Assembly: GCA_030512335.1 (NCBI GenBank)
Contig: JAULSU010000001.1
Span: forward strand, 6,014,001 to 6,078,000
DNA from: Immersiella caudata
Taxonomy: Eukaryota; Ascomycota; Sordariomycetes; Sordariales; Lasiosphaeriaceae
Direction of reading: 5' to 3'
Length of the DNA: 64,000 nt
The translations under genes and the position numbers were made by a program. The notes below the pieces were generated by a model. That model made no database searches and was not told the DNA's origin. It saw nothing but the letters and a program-made list of their open reading frames with translations. Positions 24,375 through 36,193 of the stretch are shown here, piece after piece; position 1 is the first letter of the stretch; every line of letters begins with the position of its first letter.

Positions 24375-26481
24375 ATGGCGAGCTTCATGTCGAGTTTCTT
24401 CCCTGGCGGGAAACAGCAGGAGAAGAGCGACGGCCGACCCACCACACCGACCAAGGGCAGCAGCACCAACAACTTTACCACCCCCGTGAGCACTCCGCAG
24501 GGAAGCCCGAGCAAAAAGACAGTTCCGCCAGGCGCAAATGAGCTTCCTGTTGCCATTGAGAGCATGAAGCTCACTACAACCAGCGTACTGGAGAGCCCCG
24601 TCAAGCTGAGCCGGCCGCAGGGCGTCGCTGCCCCCTTGTCTCCTGGAAAAAACAACGTCCAGAACATTGACGAGGGGTCTCCTTCGGTTGACAACAGCAT
24701 CATCCACAAGGGCACGTCGAGCACTGGAAGTCCCCTCAGGAATCAAGGGCAGGAGAACACACCGCCCATTCATCCTCGCGACGTGCCCGCTCAGCCAGCA
24801 CCAATCTATCAACCCAGCCATGCCGCCGCCTCCCGACAAGAGCTCTACCAGATTCGAGAGCGCCCGTCGCCAACCGTGAAGAGATTCAACACGCAGCGCG
24901 GTCTTAACCCCGAAGAGTTGGAAATCTTGCAAAAGCCGAATATCAAGCGCTTGGTCAATGTCACTCAGCTCTGTAAGTTTGGCCTCGCAAAGATGCTGCG
25001 TCATGATTCCTGACCCAATTCAGATTTCCTCGACTACTACTTTGACCTCCTTACCTATGTAGGCTCGAGGCAAAACCGCCTAGCTGCCTTCAAGGCCGAA
25101 TACCCACAGCCTGAAACAGATCAGGAGACATATGACCAGATGTGGTCCAAATACACGGGCCGGGAGCGCGCCAACCTGCGCAAGCGCCGAGTCAGGCTGC
25201 GTCAAGGAGACTTCCAAATCTTGACGCAGGTAGGTCAGGGTGGTTACGGCCAAGTGTTTCTCGCCCAAAAGAAGGATACCAAGGAGGTGTGCGCACTTAA
25301 AGTCATGAGCAAGAAGCTGCTGTTCAAGCTGGACGAGATCCGCCATGTCCTCACGGAGCGCGATATCCTCACGACAGCCAAGTCTGAGTGGCTCGTCCGC
25401 CTGCTGTACTCGTTCCAAGATGACAAGAGTATCTATCTTGCTATGGAATACGTACCTGGCGGCGACTTCCGTACGCTGCTCAACAACACAGGCGTTCTGT
25501 CAAACCGCCACGCGCGTTTCTATATCGCCGAGATGTTCTGCTCTGTTGATGCCCTTCACCAGCTCGGGTACATCCATCGCGACCTCAAGCCTGAGAACTT
25601 CCTGGTTGATTCGACTGGCCACGTCAAGCTCACTGACTTCGGCCTGGCAGCAGGATTCCTGGCCCCGGCCAAGATTGAGTCGATGCGTGTGCGGTTGGAG
25701 AAGGCGTCAGAGACTTCCGTACCGTTCGGCAAGCCGATGGACCAGCGAACTGTGGCGGAGCGCCGCGAGGGATACCGGTCGATGAGGGAGAAGGACGTTA
25801 ACTACGCAAAGTCCATCGTAGGTTCGCCCGATTACATGGCGCCTGAGGTGCTGCGAGGCGAGGAGTACGACTTTACAGTCGACTACTGGAGCTTGGGTTG
25901 CATGCTTTTCGAGGCATTGACCGGATTCCCGCCGTTTGCGGGGTCGAATGCTGATGAGACATGGCGAAATCTGAAGCACTGGCGTGAGGTGCTGAAGCGA
26001 CCAGTTTGGGAGGACCCAAGCTACTTCCTGAGCAACAGGACCTGGAACTTTATCACAACGTGAGTATTCCCCTTCACCAGGCGGCACTATGGCCACACTG
26101 ACGCCACGTTCCAGCTGTATCAACTCGCGCTCGAAGCGCTTCTCTAACATCAAGGACATTTATGATCATCAGTACTTTGCCGAGGTTGATTGGCGCATGT
26201 TGCGTGAAACCAAGGCTCCGTTCGTACCTGAGCTGGACTCGGAGACGGACGCGGGCTATTTCGATGACTTCAGCAACGAGGCTGACATGGCCAAGTACAA
26301 AGAGGTGCACGAGAAGCAAGCGGCGCTCGAGACTATGGCCGATCGCGAAGAGGAGATGAGCAAGGGGCTCTTTGTCGGTTTTACGTTCCGCCATCGCAAA
26401 CCTGCAGGCGAAGACGGCGCAAGCCCGCGGAAGCCCATCCCATTCGCTGTGGAGGACAACACGTTTGGGACCATGTTGTAG
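24375..26481 (+). CDS. dbf2: AGC-family kinase Dbf2/Sid2 (septation/mitotic-exit network)
   Basis: A 666-aa protein from exons 24375-24972, 25024-26059 and 26115-26481; both introns are GT-AG with matching phase. Residues 1-190 are Ser/Thr/Pro-rich. FLDYYFDLLTYVGSRQNRL (about 202-220) starts the Mob1-binding NDR-type region. The kinase has GQGGYGQV (about 268), ALKVMSKK (catalytic Lys), HRDLKPEN (Asp about 386), DFG (about 404), a long NDR-type insert, then the activation site SIVGSPDYMAPE. The C-terminal AGC extension ends with the hydrophobic motif FVGFTFRH near 630. Dbf2/Sid2 kinases act with Mob1 at spindle poles and the division site to trigger cytokinesis. FLDYYFDLL and the insert favour Dbf2/Sid2 over Cbk1/COT1. 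All catalytic residues are present. Confidence 0.95.
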
Positions 26482-27091
26482 GGCGGCAGTCGGCTACCGA
26501 GAGCTTTGCGTGTGTCGGAATATCAACTGCGGACGAAGAGGCCGAGCCTCTTGCCAGTGCGGCAGAATATGTCGAGTACGCAGTGGCTGGAACTGCAGAA
26601 TGTCGGGGTACAGGCACAACAGGCGCACATGCCTACATATGCGCGCAGGGAGTTCGACTTGCTGCCATGATGGAATGCACTACCAACAACGCCAAAGAGG
26701 GCAGGGAGAATGAGGAGATAATGCTTTCCTTTCTAAATTTTCTGGACTGTCGAATTACAGAGTACTGTTGGCATTACTTTTACCCATTCTCTTCTTTACT
26801 TCCCCTTCTCTCATCACCCCATCGTCCTGTCTATTTACTGCAGAGCATTGTTCCGTTCTACTGATGTTTTACTGTTTGTGTGGGGAAAAAGGGAGAGCGA
26901 GTGTGGCAACTCTGGGGACGTGTGAGACATTAGAGTCAGGACCAGGTGTCCGCGATGTTGGCGTTGGCGCAGACGAGGGCTCCCGTCACGACCTGTGAGG
27001 TAATTCCTTTTGCGTGGGACGACATCAGCAATAAATTAAACACTGCGAAATAGAAAGCTCCCAGCTCGTGTGAAGTGTGCGGCAGAGATTG
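26482..27091. other. dbf2 3' region, no gene seen
   Basis: T/C-rich sequence around 26760-26870, probably dbf2 3' UTR, then ordinary sequence up to the palindrome edge. Confidence 0.45.
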
Positions 27092-29132
27092 TCTCAGCAA
27101 GCTCAAACGCTTCGTTACAGATGTACCACCCCTGCCACAGATTCGAATCAATCCTGGCCAGCTAATCAAAACGCACCCTTTGAAAACACCGCCGGAGGGT
27201 CTGAGGCCGGAGTGGTGCAGCTTGTGGGGTAAGTCGTAAAAGCCACTACTTTTCGACCATTTTTATAATATTATCACTTTAAAGCCGTGCATTTGACCGA
27301 CCACATATTTAAATTTTAAACAGAAGCTGTTAATTTAAAGCTTTAACGATATTATTTTTATTATAATTAGAGCTTTTAAAGTGGGGTAAAATGTAAAAAT
27401 AAATTTTACTTTGTTGCTTTGTAGCACTCTACAGGCCTGTATTACAGCACCTGAGAGCCTGTGGGAGCCTGTAGTACAGTGCTCCGGTCAGGGGAAGAAA
27501 TGCGAGTACAGTGCTCCGGAGCGCTGTGAGGGACGACAGCAGAGCTTACTGAGGTGCTGAAGGAAGCAAACGAAGGCCTGTACTACAGAGCCTAAAAGAC
27601 AAGTTACAGCGAACTATGCGCTGTAAAACAGAAGGTTTCAGTGAGCTCTGCACTGTAATAAACAACTGTATTGCTTGTGAATTACTTGCTTCAGTGAGTA
27701 GTACTCAGCTGAAGGAAGTAGATTGCTTGCTTGAGAGGAAAGCTAATTACAGGAGAGGAGATGGCTAGTTATAGGCTGTGGGAGCTCTGGAATGGAAATT
27801 CCAGAGCTTTCTACTACTAATACAATAATAGAATAGTATGGTGGAGGCTCTCCACAGGCCTCGTAATCGCTGATGTGGCCTCAGAAGGTTGTGGAAGCCT
27901 GTGGGCTTCCAGAGCCTTCTGTGGCCCTCTGAAGGCCCTGAGGCCTTCTGGATTCCAGAAGGTTCGAAGCCACATTGTGGCTAGTGAGTGGTGGCTGCAG
28001 GTGCAGGGTACGCAGGAGGTGCAGGGTACCCAGTGCTTTCCTCACTGGCAGGCCCTGTAAATACAGGGCCTCTTTAGCGCTCTCAGAGGCTAGAATTTAA
28101 CATACTTAAAATAATGGAAATTAATTAAAATAATAAGAATTGAAATAATGTAAAGTTTACTACTGCGTAAGTCTTACAATTTGCGATCTAATAATATAGG
28201 TCTCATTCTAATAAGTGGGCTGAGGGCTATAATATAAAGGAGCTGTTAAGTTCTAGTCTCTGAGGGCATTGGAGAGGCTCTGTATTACAGGGCCTGCCAG
28301 TAAGGAGTGGTCTGTGTACCCTGCACCTGCAGCCACCACTTACTAGCCACAACGTGGCTTCGAACCTTCTAGAATCCAGGGAGTCTCAGGGCCTTCAGGG
28401 GGTCTTTGTGGCCCCTGTGGGGCCGCTGGAGCCTCCTGGAACTCAGCGGAAGAAGCCCCCCGTTACAATGGGGCTACAGAAAGCTCTGGAAGCCTACAGG
28501 CCTCTACAACCTTTTAGGGCTACGTAAGCGATTACAAGGCCTGTGGAGAGCCTCCACCATACTACTCTATTATTATATTAGTAGTAGAAGGCTCTGGAAT
28601 TCTATTCCAGAGCTCCCACAGCCTATAACAGGCCCTCTCCTCTCCTGTAATTAGCTCTCCTCTCCTTAAGCAATTCACAAGTAATGCAGTTGTTTATTAC
28701 AGTGTAAATCCCACTGAAACCTTCTGTTCGACAGCGCAGAGTACGCTGTAACTTGTATTTTAGGCTCTGTAGCACAGGCCTTCGTTACTTCCTTCAGCAC
28801 CTTCGTAAGCTCTGCTGTCGTACCTTATCAGCACTCCTTCGGAGCACTGTACTCGCACTTCTTCCCCTGAAGGAAGCCTGTACTACAGGCTTCCACAGGC
28901 TCTCAGGCGCTGTAGTACAGGCCTGTAAGCCGCTACAAAGCAACAAATACAAATAAATGGGGATTATAATTACAGAGTTACGTTAGTAATAAGTTTACAA
29001 CTTATCCTAGCTTCTTTAACACTCCAGTCTCAGACCCTATTTTTAAGAAGGTTTAAAGTGGTGGACCTGTAATACATACGTATAGGCCAGGGAAGGCCAG
29101 GGTGGATTAAAAAGGGTCTGAGCTTGCTGAGA
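27092..29132. mobile_element. 2-kb imperfect palindrome (foldback element), arms about 0.9-1.0 kb
   Basis: The left arm (27092-28102) is repeated in reverse complement as the right arm (28244-29132). The ends are TCTCAGCAAGCTCA at 27092 and TGAGCTTGCTGAGA at 29119. Inner anchors are GGGTCTGAG (27195) with CTCAGACCC (29030), TTTGTTGCTTTGTAGC with GCTACAAAGCAACAAAT, and CTAGAATTTAACA with TGTTAAGTTCTAG at the spacer. The inner 650 bp of each arm look about 85-90 percent alike by eye. The spacer (28103-28243) and outer parts (27240-27415, 28950-29060) are strongly AT-rich. The arms contain smaller hairpins such as CTCTGGAATGGAAATTCCAGAG and many CTGTA/TACAG words. No long reading frame or transposase is present and I found no clear target-site duplication. 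This may be a non-autonomous foldback/MITE-like element or two inverted copies; class unknown. Confidence 0.75.
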
Positions 29133-29712
29133 TAACGAAGGGCGCCCCTTTAAGTTACGTTGCCTAGAGAAACTCTACTATGGTATCGTGCAAAAAAAAA
29201 GAATAACCCTGTCGGGTATTTTCGAACTGGCCCACCAGAGGTTTTTCCGGCTTCATGGACGCTTTTCTGCCCTGTGCGGCCCTGGCGTAAACCCCTGCTA
29301 TACCAGTACGGGGCGTTCTTTTTACCCTCCATACCACAAGAAGAGAAGGTTTTGAGAGTCACGAGCAGTAGGCATACGAGAATAGACCCCTCTAGAGACG
29401 GCAGGTTAGGGCATACAGTAAGGACACTCGCTAATCGTGCCATCATACGAAGCGTGACACTATTAATTATTCAGGGAGGGGGGCTGGCAACGAAAATATT
29501 AGACCTGACAGGAGGGCACGTCTGTGAATCGCTCGAGGGCGCCATCCAGTGCCCCGGTGCATGGTTATCCACTTGTCCTAGCTCGTATCTTGTCCTCGAC
29601 TTGCCAAGTCGCTCGAACACTGACGCCGTCACATCGTACACGGAAGGCGTTGTCCCAGCGTTTTCCGTGCACCGTCGAGTGTCCCGGCCCATCCGGGTAT
29701 CCCTAGTCACCA
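29133..29712. other. spacer between palindrome and HNH pseudogene
   Basis: No supported gene. A 253-codon open frame on the plus strand (29160-29921) overlaps the antisense pseudogene end and has no protein-like pattern. Confidence 0.5.
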
Positions 29713-31017
29713 TCATACTACTGTCACCCGCTCGCCAGCCAGCCCCAATCCTAAACCAAGGTGGACAAAACGGCCGAGTTCTGTCGATCCGTCCGGTCGT
29801 ATTCCGTGCTTCTCAGCGTCCCAAAGTATACTGTCGATATACGCGCCGGCCGCCGAGAGATGCAGAATGTGGGCAATGGCGGAGCGGACGGCGAGGAGTC
29901 GAGGCAAAGGTAGGTCGATAGCTCGGCTCTCGGCGATGTAAAGCGTACGGGTAATAGGTAGAGGGGGCTCGCGCATAAGGTGGCGAGGGAGAAAGGTGCC
30001 GATACGGTACGTGTGCGGCTGGTCAGTGACTTCGAAAAAGATGCGAAATTCACCAACAGTTGATGGAGTCGTTGCGTCAAGGTAAGGGCATTCCGCGGGC
30101 GGTCAATATCTGCTCCCTTAATTAAATAGGCAATGCCCATATCAAACATGTTAAGAATGGCAAGGGCGGCCTCCCTGGAGGGATCCTGGGCTGTCAGTAT
30201 CAGGATCATCTCGGTCATCATCCTGGGACGTACCAACGGAGCGCCGGGATTCGCTCTAGTGAGCGAGTGCGGAAGAATGCGAGCCACCTCAAGCGTATTC
30301 ATCGGGTTTGCGTCTTCAATAAACAAGACGCCGCCATCATCCCGGCGTCCTCTCCGTCACGCTCTGTCCGGTTTATCGCCTCCTTAAGGTCGAATCGCCG
30401 TGATACTACGCAGCGGTGGCGATCGCGAACGAGACTGGTACCACGGAGAGCCGAGATTTGCTCTAGTGTACCAACAAAACCCTGTGCTCCCTGTACTCGC
30501 TGAATTGCGGAATGATACGCGGGGCGTCGACGGTTGGGGCGTCTTTTTCGTCGAAGCTTTCACTAAACAACGCAAGTTAGCACCAGCAACGCAAGTTAGT
30601 GGCAGGTAAAGTGCGAGCGGTGACATACATAGTAAGAAGAAGTTGTCCAACAGATAATCAGCAAAATCGAATAAAGCCGATCGAAGGCCCGTCTCTACTT
30701 CGGTATCCCCCAAATCCACATCTTCATCGTCCACGGAGAGTCGCATGGATTGAAAAAACGCCCGCAAAAAGACATCCCGTGATTCTTGTGAGCGTGCATA
30801 TTCGTAGGTGTAGCGGACGAGAAGAGGGCTGCTGTACGGCCTCCTTTCGGCGGGGAGCTCGAAATGGTGAACAATGTGGTGGGATTGACGGGATGCGCGC
30901 GCGCTGATCGGTGCTTGATGAAACCTCGGCTGAGAAGTCGAGAACTCCCTCGAGGGAGGATTGGTGACGGTGGAGAGGGGATGATTGCGATGGGTTGACT
31001 TGAATGGGTGTATCCAT
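29713..31017 (-). pseudogene. fungal HNH-endonuclease-domain (HNH_2-like) gene, multiply frameshifted
   Basis: Pieces of one fungal HNH-type protein lie in order on the minus strand but in different frames. They start at the ATG at 31017 and run through RAFFQSMRLSVDDEDVDLGD (near 30760), KASTKKTPQPS (near 30550), then LVRDRHRCVVSRRFD (near 30420) and GVLFIEDANPMNTLE (near 30330). DRPRNALTLTQRLHQL (near 30090) and EVTDQPHTYRIGTFLPRHL (near 30020) follow, then a Leu-rich C-terminus to the stop at 29713. A credible 66-nt intron (30563-30628, GTATGT...TAG) survives. At least four shifts are needed, near 30832, 30530, 30340 and 30058; at 30058 CTGTTGGTGAA looks like one lost T. RHRCVVS and NALTLTQRLHQL match the Cys and His/Asn parts of fungal HNH_2 domains. 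Flanking genes are intact, so assembly error is less likely than real decay. Any former nuclease role is inferred. Confidence 0.8.
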
Positions 31018-33348
31018 TTTGATGGTTTTGGATTGGGAAACCGAACGGAGAGGTTCCTGCGGCGAAATATCGGAGAAACAAAACCCTAGGGTCCACGCTG
31101 GTGCATACGCACAGGCCACATTCGGATGCGAGAGATTGGTTTGTGTGGAACCCCACTAATCTAATTCTCCTTTCCACGATCACAGCGAACTCAGGCACAT
31201 GGGGGCCGCTAAAAATGCCCATGAAACGGCAAAATCGACCACGAGCAGCAGCCAGCCTGCAGTAGGGCCTCAGCACATGCACCTTGAACATGGATGCTGC
31301 GGAATTCGGGAGCCGTTGACGACGCACTCTCCCTGGCTGCTGCTGTTGCTGATAGGGCGGCGATTTTGCGGTCTGTCGGGCTCGGGTACTGTTGTTGTCG
31401 TCGTCATCACTTCGGCGAGCATCGGTGGTTTTGTGGCCGATACTGGACTAGTGACTGCTGGTGTGTTACAGCGAAACGCGGCTTGCCGATAGGAGGGTGC
31501 GAAATCGGGTTTTGGGTCTGGGAAAGAGAGATCGCCGTGGCAGGCACCTGGCCAGAGTCAGTGGTGGTGATAGTTGGTGGCTTGCTACGAACACAGACTC
31601 GAAGTATCCATGATGGCTGGATGGGAAAAGTCCCTTCGATGCGTCGGCCTGGAGGTGGTGGTGGGTGATGGACGACAGAATGGGGAGCAGATCAAGATTA
31701 GATTAGATCTTGGGTTCTCATTGGCCCCTAGACTTCAAATCCGATTCGAGTGGGCGGTGCATGGCAGCGTTCTGGCGGGGGAGCACCCTGAAACACAATC
31801 CTTGCAGGATATTTTTGGCTGGAAGGTCGTTCAGCCACTACGCCATCACTCTCTCCATGGGAGACTCCGCTCAGCCCTACCCTAGGTACTGTAGTCCACC
31901 TTAGCTTCTCTAAATTAACCGTTTGACCAGCAGTGATCCAATCCCGCCTATTACCCACCAGGCGAGATGCAGTTAATAACGGCAGGCCAATCTATCGAGC
32001 ATTATGTTCTCAGCCGCAACGACGGTGAAGGATGAGCATGATCAAAGTGGAAGGACCGGCTGCCAGGCTCCCAAATTTTATCCCAGCAATGCAAGCATTG
32101 ACGTGTGGCAGATGCTGCACTCGAGCAGATGAAAGGCTCGAGAAGCCAGACGCGGTCACAAATTTGACTGCGAGCGGATTGGTTCGGACATTCCCCAAGA
32201 CGCCACTCTCCCGTCTGGTCAGAGATGGGGTGAGAGCCCAAGGCCGTTGAACGGCCGGGGCCCGGTCAGGCCAATGACGCAGGGCCTTGGCTACCCTCCA
32301 GAGGCTCGGATTTGCGCGCCCTGCCCCGCCTCACCCGCACCCAGCCAATGCTGAGGTTGCTACCCGCTCGGTCCCGAGGGAGACGCTGGGCAGCATGTTT
32401 CTTGTCAGCCGCTGGGGCTCCAGTTGTCACCGAAGCGATACTGCCACACACAACGCTGCATGCTGCACGCCGCACCGCGCTTGTCGTCCTTTCAACCTGT
32501 CTGTGTCCGGATTCACACACGGACCTGAGCAGTCGATATGCAGGCCGCGCGTCAGCCCCATCGCCATGGTCCTCGATCTTCGCCCAAGGCACGCCGCCGC
32601 ATCGGCAGTGCGAGCCCCTCGAACGCCGACAATCGCGGCCCATTGGCCTCGCAGTCCGGCCACCGCCCATCGCTCTCTAGGGCCGCGCGGTGCGGTGCTC
32701 GCATGTCTCTACCCGCAGTAGCTCCCTTGCTCTTTCGACTCGTCTCTTCTTGTCTTTGCTGTCCATCATCCGGTGCTGCCGCATCTGTCCGCACCGCGTG
32801 GCGGGACGTCGCAGCTGCCCAAAGTATCAGTCGGCGCTAAATATACTAGAAATGCGTCCATACAGGGGTTCCAAATGCAGATGCGGCAGTACTTGTGCCG
32901 TCAAGGGTGCGGATAACAGCCGTAAGCTCCGGTGAGCGGGCGCTCGCCCTGTCCTCGAACCACCATAGCCTCCTCCTCCTTGCGCCGCCGCCCGCTCATC
33001 CAGCGGCCCAAACACCTCGCAACGGACAATCCCACCCCACCCCCTTTGGTGCCTAGTTCGGTCCAAGTCATCAGCCATGTTTTCTTTTGGTGCTTGGGCT
33101 GAGGATCGTCTCACGCTCGACCCCCCTGTTGCCGGGTCACTCTCCCACATCAAGGGGCCAACTCTATCGAGCCTCAAACGCCCATATATCAAGTCCCCTC
33201 CGCTCGGGTCAACCCCAGCTTCTCCTTTCATTCCCACCCCACATCAATCTATCCAGCTGCCCTCGCTTCTGCACAACACTTTAGCAGAACGCTCAACCGC
33301 CACACATTGCTAGTAGCAGCCACTATACATTTCTCTCCAGCCGCAACC
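31018..33348. other. intergenic, no supported gene
   Basis: About 2.3 kb. Frames of 60-144 codons are open in the GC-rich part (32280-32940), but overlapping frames on both strands are similarly open, as expected from composition. The last 300 bp are the CT-rich leader of the CFEM-like gene. Confidence 0.5.
33183..33190 (+). promoter_or_regulatory. possible TATA element upstream of the CFEM-like gene
   Basis: CATATATC lies about 160 bp before the ATG at 33349 and is followed by a CT/CA-rich leader typical of highly expressed fungal secreted-protein genes. Assigned by position and sequence only. Confidence 0.3.
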
Positions 33349-34197
33349 ATGAAGACCACTGCTGTCGCCGCCTTCCTGGCCCCTGCCCTTGCCAACGCCC
33401 AGTGGTGGGGTGGAGCTCCCGAGTGCGCTGTTAGTCAAGACTGAAGCTATACCCGAGCCACGACATGGTATCTAACATCTCTATAGCAAGAATGTTTCTC
33501 TTCGGTGTGGGAAACCGCCAGTACCTGGCCCGCACCCACTAGCTACTGCGGTGCTACTCAAGCGCCCACCGTCGCGTCCTGCATCAGCTCTGCCTGCGCG
33601 GCCACCCCCACCGCCATTACCTCGTACAGCTCGCTCTCGGCCTCGCTCTGCGCCAGGTGGGAGTCTTGCAGCAGTGCCGGTTCGACTGGTGTTCTGACGA
33701 TCTCGGCTCCTGCCTACACCGGTACTGGTGCGTGGGGACCTGGTGGCAGGTGGGGTGGACCCGGCGGTGACGGCAAGGGCCCATGGGGCGCTGAGTACAC
33801 CGGCACTAAGACCTGGACTGGTGGGGTCTATACCGTCACCGGCTGCGAGTGGAACGGCTCTCCTTGGGCTGGCGGCCCTGGTGGCTGGGGCGCCGGCGGT
33901 CTCGGTGGCTCTCCTTGGGGCAACTGGGGCGCTGGCTGGAAGTGGTCGACCGCTACCCAGACTGTTACCCAGATCATCACCATCACGACTGGCGGCGTCA
34001 CCTCTTTCTCAACCAGCATCGGCCTTGCCACCGTTGCCCAGGCTGTCAGTGGCGATATCACCCAGACCTCCATCATCACTGACGGATCTGCTCGTCCCAC
34101 CGGCAATGCTGCGCCCGGTGGCATGAGCGATGTTGCCGGCGTCAAGGTCATGGGCGCTCTGCTTGGTGGAGTCGTCGCCGTCGCTGGCATGCTCTAA
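33349..34197 (+). CDS. CFEM-like Cys-rich GPI-anchored cell-wall protein
   Basis: A 263-aa protein from exons 33349-33429 and 33487-34197 (intron GTTAGT...TAG, phase 0). Residues 1-18 form a signal peptide (MKTTAVAAFLAPALANA). The mature N-terminus begins QWWGGAPECAQECFSS, then Cys residues at SYC, ASC, SAC, SLC and ESC follow over about 60 residues, a spacing resembling CFEM domains. The characteristic Asp of CFEM (used for haem/iron) is not visible, and the expected CxC pair is not intact, so CFEM-like is safer than CFEM. A Gly/Trp/Pro-rich middle follows, then a Ser/Thr-rich segment with TQTVTQIITITTGGVTSF. The C-terminus, APGGMSDVAG then MGALLGGVVAVAGML, fits a GPI-attachment signal. Cell-wall or membrane localisation is inferred. 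Confidence 0.85.
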
Positions 34198-35311
34198 ATT
34201 CCCTAAACCCTCATGGACACGACCACGGCTGTTAATGAGCAAGAAATCGAGATGATATTATGGGATTTTCCGTCTTTAGGGGTTCATGGGGTTATGCAAA
34301 TTGGCTTTACTGGTTTGGGGGCATGAGCAGGCATATAATGGCTTCGTCTTTTGGGATTCCCCTCGGGTCTTTACCCGCTTCTGGTCTATACTATACACTA
34401 CTTGCCTTGTTTAAACACTTGCTGGGCGGTTCTTCGGGAACACAAATTCCAACAATGTCTAGTCTGCATAGAGAGTATAGCATGCGTCGTTGTATTGGAT
34501 TGGGGACAAGATAGCTGTTTATACCGAGGAATAGATTGTTTTCATCCTCAATCGGATTCTTGAGTGGATGTCTTGTGTAGGTGAAGTGGAGTTTGAGCCA
34601 ATCAATGCCGTAGGCTTATCCTCTCGGCTCGTCCCCAACACACCATCGAGCAACGTCGGACATTGCCTCATTCCAGTTCACATCAAAAAGTAAAAAAAGA
34701 CAATCATGTCTCAAACGGAAAGAGGCACTCAGAAGAGCAAGCCCGGTTGGCTGCTTCGGGCAAAGCTCGCTAGGACTTTGGTAACACTGGTGATATCGAG
34801 TCCATTCGGTCGCTGTCCTCGGCTCAACTGGCAATATCCGCTCGACGGCTACCAGTGGTTCAGTGGTTCGGCAATTTATAAACCTGTATTGGCTCTCGAG
34901 TTGTTCACTCCATGCGCCTGGGTCCTCGTTAGCAGAGACATTTTCTGCTGCATTTTTCATCGAGCCCAGTCTCTCGGTCTAGACCCCATCTCTTCACCGC
35001 GTTTGGCGTGACCTTCCGCTTGGAAGTTGGTTGATTGTCGTTCACGTGGACATCGACGAACGAAGCTGCCAGTCCCAAAAGGATTCCCGCCAAGCGGATC
35101 TAACGGATGACCCAAGCCCTTGGCTCTGCGCGATCCAACCAAAGCCCACTCCACTCCGCCCTCGGTCCACAACTGATAAAACCCCGCACCTTGGTTGGTC
35201 CTAGATCATCTGATAAGAGGCTCGCGCCGTCTCCCACCACCTCTCATCACCAAGCTCCCCCAACTTTCACCTCCACCAAAGGGCTCAATCTCCAAACCCA
35301 AAACCGCCATC
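34198..35311. other. intergenic, no supported gene
   Basis: The 3' UTR of the CFEM-like gene, then ordinary sequence, then a C/A-rich leader from about 35150 to the next ATG. Confidence 0.5.
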
Positions 35312-36193
35312 ATGAAACCCTCAACCCTTCTCACGACCTACGCAAGCACCGCTCTCGCCGCCACCATCCCCTCCGCAAACCGTATCCCCACGTCATAGTA
35401 TGTGCGATTGCTACTGTTTTTGCCCCTTTGGTCCTTTTACACCTCCTGAGATATGCAAATATTGTCCTAGAATGGAAGTTAGTAGCTGACATCGACCGCC
35501 AGCGAATCCGCCGTCCTCGGCCGTCGCATCCTCGCACTCACCCCCCTCGCGACTCTGTCCACCATCTTTCCCAGCAATGGCCCCATCTCCCGCCGCGAGA
35601 ACCGCCCCGCAGATGTCGCAGGCATGCCGCATGGTCTGATGGAGTACATCGCAGACTGCGACGACTCGGACTCGGGCAACCCTACCATTCTCGCCATCAC
35701 CGTCGAGACCTCCTTCCTCAACGCCGCGGCGGGAAGCAACATGTCTGTGTCTGTCAACTGGGCACCGCCTCACCCGCCCGCCAAGAGGATCCAGAATCGC
35801 AGGTCCTGGTGGGATTTCGTCTTCCGGCACGGGGAGGATGTCGAGAGCGAGGTTGCGAATCCTTCGACGTACTCTGCTGCAGCGCTGCCAAGATTTTCGC
35901 TGCTGGGGTATGTTGAGAGGATTGAGGGCGGGGATGAGAACAAGGAGCTGGCAAAGTGCTTTGTCAAGTCTCATCCGGATGCCAGGTATTGGCTGCCCGG
36001 TAACCGGATTCATGAGTCACATTTTGTGAGGCTGGTGGTCAAGGAGGTGTATTGGATTGGAGGTTTTGGGGATCGGGCATACATCGGCTGGATCCCGGTG
36101 GAGGAGTGGAATAAGGTGTCTCGGGAGGAGTGGGAGGCGGTTAAGCTACCGGGCGAGAAGAAGGGGTGGAAAGAGTGGAGTTTTGACCTTTGA
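35312..36193 (+). CDS. secreted CREG-like / pyridoxamine-phosphate-oxidase-fold protein
   Basis: A 258-aa protein from exons 35312-35397 and 35503-36193 (intron 105 nt, GTATGT...CAG). The signal peptide is MKPSTLLTTYASTALAATIP. The mature start SYESAVLGRRILALTPLATLSTIFP matches the entry of the split-barrel flavin-binding fold in CREG-type proteins (Pyrid_oxidase_2). Later segments also fit: TILAITVETSFLNAAAGSNMS, FSLLGYVERIEGGDENKELAKCF, then SHPDARYWLPGNRIHESHFV and VYWIGGFGDRAYIGWIP. Mammalian CREG is a lysosomal glycoprotein that no longer binds FMN in a catalytic way. The fungal role is unknown, so enzyme activity should not be assumed. One N-glycosylation sequon (NMS) is visible. Confidence 0.87.

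Noticed and set aside
29160..29921. 253-codon open frame on the plus strand
   Set aside because: It overlaps the HNH pseudogene on the opposite strand and has no domain pattern; it is an antisense shadow.
32850..32935. Short Cys-containing peptide (SKCRCGSTCAVKGADNS) resembling a metallothionein
   Set aside because: Only four Cys, no second exon with more Cys, and neighbouring frames are equally open.
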